Positions 6,249 to 8,783 of a stretch of DNA of 8,783 bases are shown one piece after another. How positions within the stretch are numbered: the first letter of the stretch is position 1; every line of letters begins with the position of its first letter. The stretch is taken from contig SLPX01000280.1 in assembly GCA_007131745.1 (NCBI GenBank), forward strand, positions 1 through 8,783, in the 5' to 3' direction. A program made the position numbers and the translations under genes. The stretch comes from Myxococcales bacterium. Its GTDB lineage: Bacteria > Myxococcota > Polyangia > HGW-17 > SLPX01. The notes below the pieces were generated by a model. That model had not been told where the DNA came from and did not search any database. It worked only from the letters and a program-made list of their open reading frames with translations.

Positions 6249-7814
6249 ATGTTCAGAACAACGTCTTGCGCTCTTTTTGCTTTTGTGTTCGCATGGCCGG
6301 GTCAGGCTTTTTCCTCTCCCCGGAAAGATCGCTCCGGTCCAAAGATCAGGAGGTCTGAAGAAAAGACCCGCCCGGCGGAGGAGGATAATGAAGAGGATTC
6401 CTTGAATCAGCGGCAGGAAATCGACGAACTTCAAAAAAAAGTAAGGGAGTTGAAGGAAAAGCTGGAGGAAAAAATTTCCGAATCTGCCGTCAGGGAGGAG
6501 ATGGATAAAAGACTCGAAAAACTCGACAGTCGTATCAAGGATCTTGACGGGAAGATCGATTCAGGGCGGGAGCGACAGGAAGAGATTGAACGGGCGCGCA
6601 GAATCGAGCGGGATGAGGATGTTTCCGGCCGTTGGCGGATGGGTTATGAAAACGGCTTTTTCTGGGAGAGCCCGGAGCGGCGGTTTCGTCTTTTGGTGGA
6701 TGGGTTTTTTACAGCCAGGTACGGAATGGCTCTAGTAGGCGGGGTTTCAGACGAAGCGCGTGTTCTGGATCCATACGGCTGGCCCGACAGGCATGGTTTT
6801 GATTTGACAAATGCACGACCGGGAATGAGCGGCCACCTTTTTTCCCCGAAACTTACTTACCTTTTAAGGTTTGAGATGGCGGGTTCCCCAAACCTTACCA
6901 GCGCTTTTTTGAGCTGGGAACCACATCCCATGATCAGAATATCGGCCGGGCAGTTGAAAGTGCCGCATTCCTACCAGTTTCTTCGATCAACCCGTGTCTT
7001 GCAGATGGATAATCGGTCCGCTGCGACTCGAAGTTTCAGCTCAGGTTATGATCAAGGTGTAATGGTTACTTTCACCCAACTGGGAGGCAAGCTGTTCGAG
7101 CAAATCGGGGTTTTCAACGGTGCGAGGCGTAATCTGCCCAATGACAATATGGCTCTTCACTATGTTTTTCGTATAGGGACCCAACCGTTGGGTTTCATGC
7201 CGCGTTACGAAGACGATCCGGAGCGCACCGTCTCGCCCCGTGTCCATCTTGCAGCGTCCGCAGGTTACAAGAAAGCACCGGCCGGAGACCTGGACGGAGA
7301 CATGGTACCGGACGATAAAAAGATTGTGCATGCCGGCGCGGAAGCGGCCTTTGCTTGGAAAGGTTTTTCAGCGTCCGCTGATTTTCACTTTCGGTTGGAA
7401 GATCACGGAAAAGCTGTGGAAGAAGAGTGCCCGGAACATTACCTGGGTGCAGGCCGTTCATGTAAAAGGTTTCAGCGTTACTGGGGTGTGCATGGCCAGG
7501 CGGGTTATTACATTTGGCGATCCATGCAGGTCACGGGCCGTTACGCTTTCACCCAGGTTTTCGACAAGCGCTATGATGGAAGCGAAGGTGTGTTTGATTC
7601 GAGTTTCCACCCTGTCCAACAAGTTGCCGGGTTGAGCCCCGGAAGTGTTCATGAGGCCGGAGGAGGAATATCATACCTAATTTATCGTCGGAATGTCCGG
7701 ATCGGCCTCTATTACAGCGCGTACTGGGAGAGAGATTACAGGATTGCAGACGACCTCACTGGAGAATCTCGAATTCTTCACTGGATCAGGATTCAAACCC
7801 GCCTTATTTTTTAA
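6249..7814 (+). CDS. OprP/OprO-like outer-membrane porin with coiled coil
   Basis: A 521-residue outer-membrane protein of the phosphate-selective porin O/P type. It has a short signal peptide with likely cleavage after Ala20 (PGQA), a charged linker (22-50), a coiled coil (about 51-122), and then a beta-barrel from about 130 to the end. The barrel opening, GYENGFFWESPERRFRLLVDG, split at 132-141 and 142-152, is typical of this family. The last residue is Phe within IRIQTRLIF, the pattern recognised by the barrel-assembly machinery. The N-terminal coiled coil makes it about 100 residues longer than classical OprP and may trimerise it or reach the peptidoglycan. A DLDGDMVPDD stretch (347-356) resembles a calcium loop, and Cys394 and Cys405 may form a disulfide; both probably lie in surface loops. 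Substrate specificity (phosphate, other anions or larger solutes) cannot be read from sequence. The ATG is preceded by a modest purine-rich site (AAAGAG). An A8 run (6433-6440) lies in codons 62-64. Confidence 0.85.
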   Translation: MFRTTSCALFAFVFAWPGQAFSSPRKDRSGPKIRRSEEKTRPAEEDNEEDSLNQRQEIDELQKKVRELKEKLEEKISESAVREEMDKRLEKLDSRIKDLDGKIDSGRERQEEIERARRIERDEDVSGRWRMGYENGFFWESPERRFRLLVDGFFTARYGMALVGGVSDEARVLDPYGWPDRHGFDLTNARPGMSGHLFSPKLTYLLRFEMAGSPNLTSAFLSWEPHPMIRISAGQLKVPHSYQFLRSTRVLQMDNRSAATRSFSSGYDQGVMVTFTQLGGKLFEQIGVFNGARRNLPNDNMALHYVFRIGTQPLGFMPRYEDDPERTVSPRVHLAASAGYKKAPAGDLDGDMVPDDKKIVHAGAEAAFAWKGFSASADFHFRLEDHGKAVEEECPEHYLGAGRSCKRFQRYWGVHGQAGYYIWRSMQVTGRYAFTQVFDKRYDGSEGVFDSSFHPVQQVAGLSPGSVHEAGGGISYLIYRRNVRIGLYYSAYWERDYRIADDLTGESRILHWIRIQTRLIF

Positions 7815-7820
7815 GACTTT

Positions 7821-8783
7821 TCAAATCATGCGCAGGCCGGCTTCTCGGGCCATTATCATGGCTTCCAGGTATTCTTTTCTGGATACGCTTCTGGATATCT
7901 GAGAAAATTCGTCCGCCCTATGCATGGGCCGGTACTGTCCCATAATGTTTACGGCCGTGTTTTTGCCGAGTTCTTTCGCAACCCATTTGACGAATCTCCC
8001 GGTGCCGGCGAGTCCGTGAGGTAGAACCAGGTGCCTGATGAGCAGGCCGCGGTGCGCGATTCCTTTTTCAACTCTCAAAAAGCCCACCTGTCGATGCATT
8101 TCCTTGACCGCAGCAGCAGTGACTTCCGGGTAATCCGAGGCGCCCCGTGAGTACATTCGGGCCGGCTTGGAATCCATGTATTTGAAGTCAGGCATGTAAA
8201 TGTCGACTATTCCTTCCAAGAGCTTGAGCACTTCCGCTTTGTCATATCCCCCCGTGTTGTATACGAGCGGCAGTTTCAGACCTTGTCCGACGGCTATCCT
8301 AAGCGCTTTTACGATGTGAGGCATGATATGCGTCGGTGTAACCAGGTTGATGTTGTGGCATCCCCTTCTTTGGAGCGCCAGCATCATCCGGGCGAGTTGA
8401 TCATGGTCCGTGACGTTTCCATCTCCCCTGTGAGCGATTTGCCAATTCTGGCAGTAAACGCAAAGGAGGCTGCAATTCGCGAAAAAGATCGTACCCGAAC
8501 CTTCTCTTCCCACCAGGGGCCTTTCTTCTCCGAAATGAGGTCCGAACGACGACACTTTGAATCCTGCCCCTTCGCTGCATATTCCGGCTTTGCCATCCAA
8601 GCGGTTGACTCCGCATTCACGTGGGCAGAGCCTGCAGGGTTGCAAGTATTTCCACAGCGCTTTTTCCCTTGCCGCCAATTCACCGCTTTTTTCGAGCCTT
8701 ATGTAACTCGGCGTATTGTCTTTCGTGCGGGCCGGAGTTCCTTTTTTGTTTGTGGTTTCTTTATCGCTGTTTCCTGCGACCGT
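7821..8783 (-). CDS. PflX-type radical SAM protein, 5' end outside window
   Basis: A radical S-adenosylmethionine protein of the PflX/COG1313 group, related to pyruvate formate-lyase activating enzymes; its substrate is unknown. Numbering from the TTG at 8678, the cluster-binding motif CSLLCVYC (69-76) gives the CxxxCxxC that holds the 4Fe-4S cluster. It is preceded by the group-typical CRLCPRECGVNR (15-26) and Cys34, which may hold further metal. NTGGYDK (141-147), DIYMPDFKY (159-167) and MGQYRPMH (246-253) also fit the family. The frame stays open for 35 more codons from 8678 to the edge at 8783, with no ATG, GTG or TTG among them. The residues PSYIRLEKSGELAAREKAL just before the Cys motif look like the conserved N-terminus, so TTG at 8678 is unlikely to be the start. 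At least 320 residues are visible. It converges with the porin gene with six bases between stop codons. Confidence 0.88.
   Translation of the reverse strand, partial: TVAGNSDKETTNKKGTPARTKDNTPSYIRLEKSGELAAREKALWKYLQPCRLCPRECGVNRLDGKAGICSEGAGFKVSSFGPHFGEERPLVGREGSGTIFFANCSLLCVYCQNWQIAHRGDGNVTDHDQLARMMLALQRRGCHNINLVTPTHIMPHIVKALRIAVGQGLKLPLVYNTGGYDKAEVLKLLEGIVDIYMPDFKYMDSKPARMYSRGASDYPEVTAAAVKEMHRQVGFLRVEKGIAHRGLLIRHLVLPHGLAGTGRFVKWVAKELGKNTAVNIMGQYRPMHRADEFSQISRSVSRKEYLEAMIMAREAGLRMI

Noticed and set aside
8676..8678. TTG at 8678 as the radical SAM start
   Set aside because: Weak ribosome site and family-like coding sequence continues upstream.

Overview
The window looks like chromosomal DNA from a diderm (outer-membrane) bacterium, most likely a deltaproteobacterial or Myxococcota-like lineage. 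This rests on two predicted lipoproteins, one with an Asp/Pro/Ala-rich linker behind its lipid-attachment cysteine. It also rests on an outer-membrane porin ending in phenylalanine and a secreted protein with an AMIN-like C-terminal domain. Base composition is close to even, and I see no transposase, integrase, phage gene, tRNA, rRNA or CRISPR array. The lineage is an inference from protein style, not from a marker gene.

Layout from left to right: (1) 1-230 has no convincing gene but folds into an extensive nested hairpin structure of unknown identity. (2) 231-2219 (minus) encodes a large lipoprotein with about four Ig-like repeats and a cysteine-rich C-terminal third. (3) 2304-3029 (minus) encodes a secreted protein with an Arg-rich linker and an AMIN-like domain. 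(4) 3180-4565 (minus) is folC. (5) 4562-5221 (minus) is a Crp/Fnr-type regulator whose stop codon overlaps the folC start. (6) 5271-5969 (minus) is a coiled-coil lipoprotein. (7) 5970-6248 is a divergent promoter region. (8) 6249-7814 (plus) is an OprP/OprO-like porin with an N-terminal coiled coil. (9) 7821-8783 (minus) is a PflX-type radical SAM protein that runs off the right edge.

The genes at 5969-3180 form a likely operon (coiled-coil lipoprotein, Crp-like regulator, FolC) read from a good promoter at 6021-6049. The two envelope genes to the left may be read through from it or have their own promoter near 3111-3146, where a perfect 15-bp palindrome overlaps a possible -10 box. The porin is transcribed the other way from a promoter with a consensus -35 box and a 7-bp inverted repeat around the -10 region. 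Porin and radical SAM genes converge with only 6 bases between their stop codons.

Most of the window is ordinary: housekeeping folate metabolism plus envelope proteins. The least explained items are the structured element at the left edge, the two palindromic operator candidates, and the uncharacterised envelope proteins. I do not see a clear new multi-gene system.
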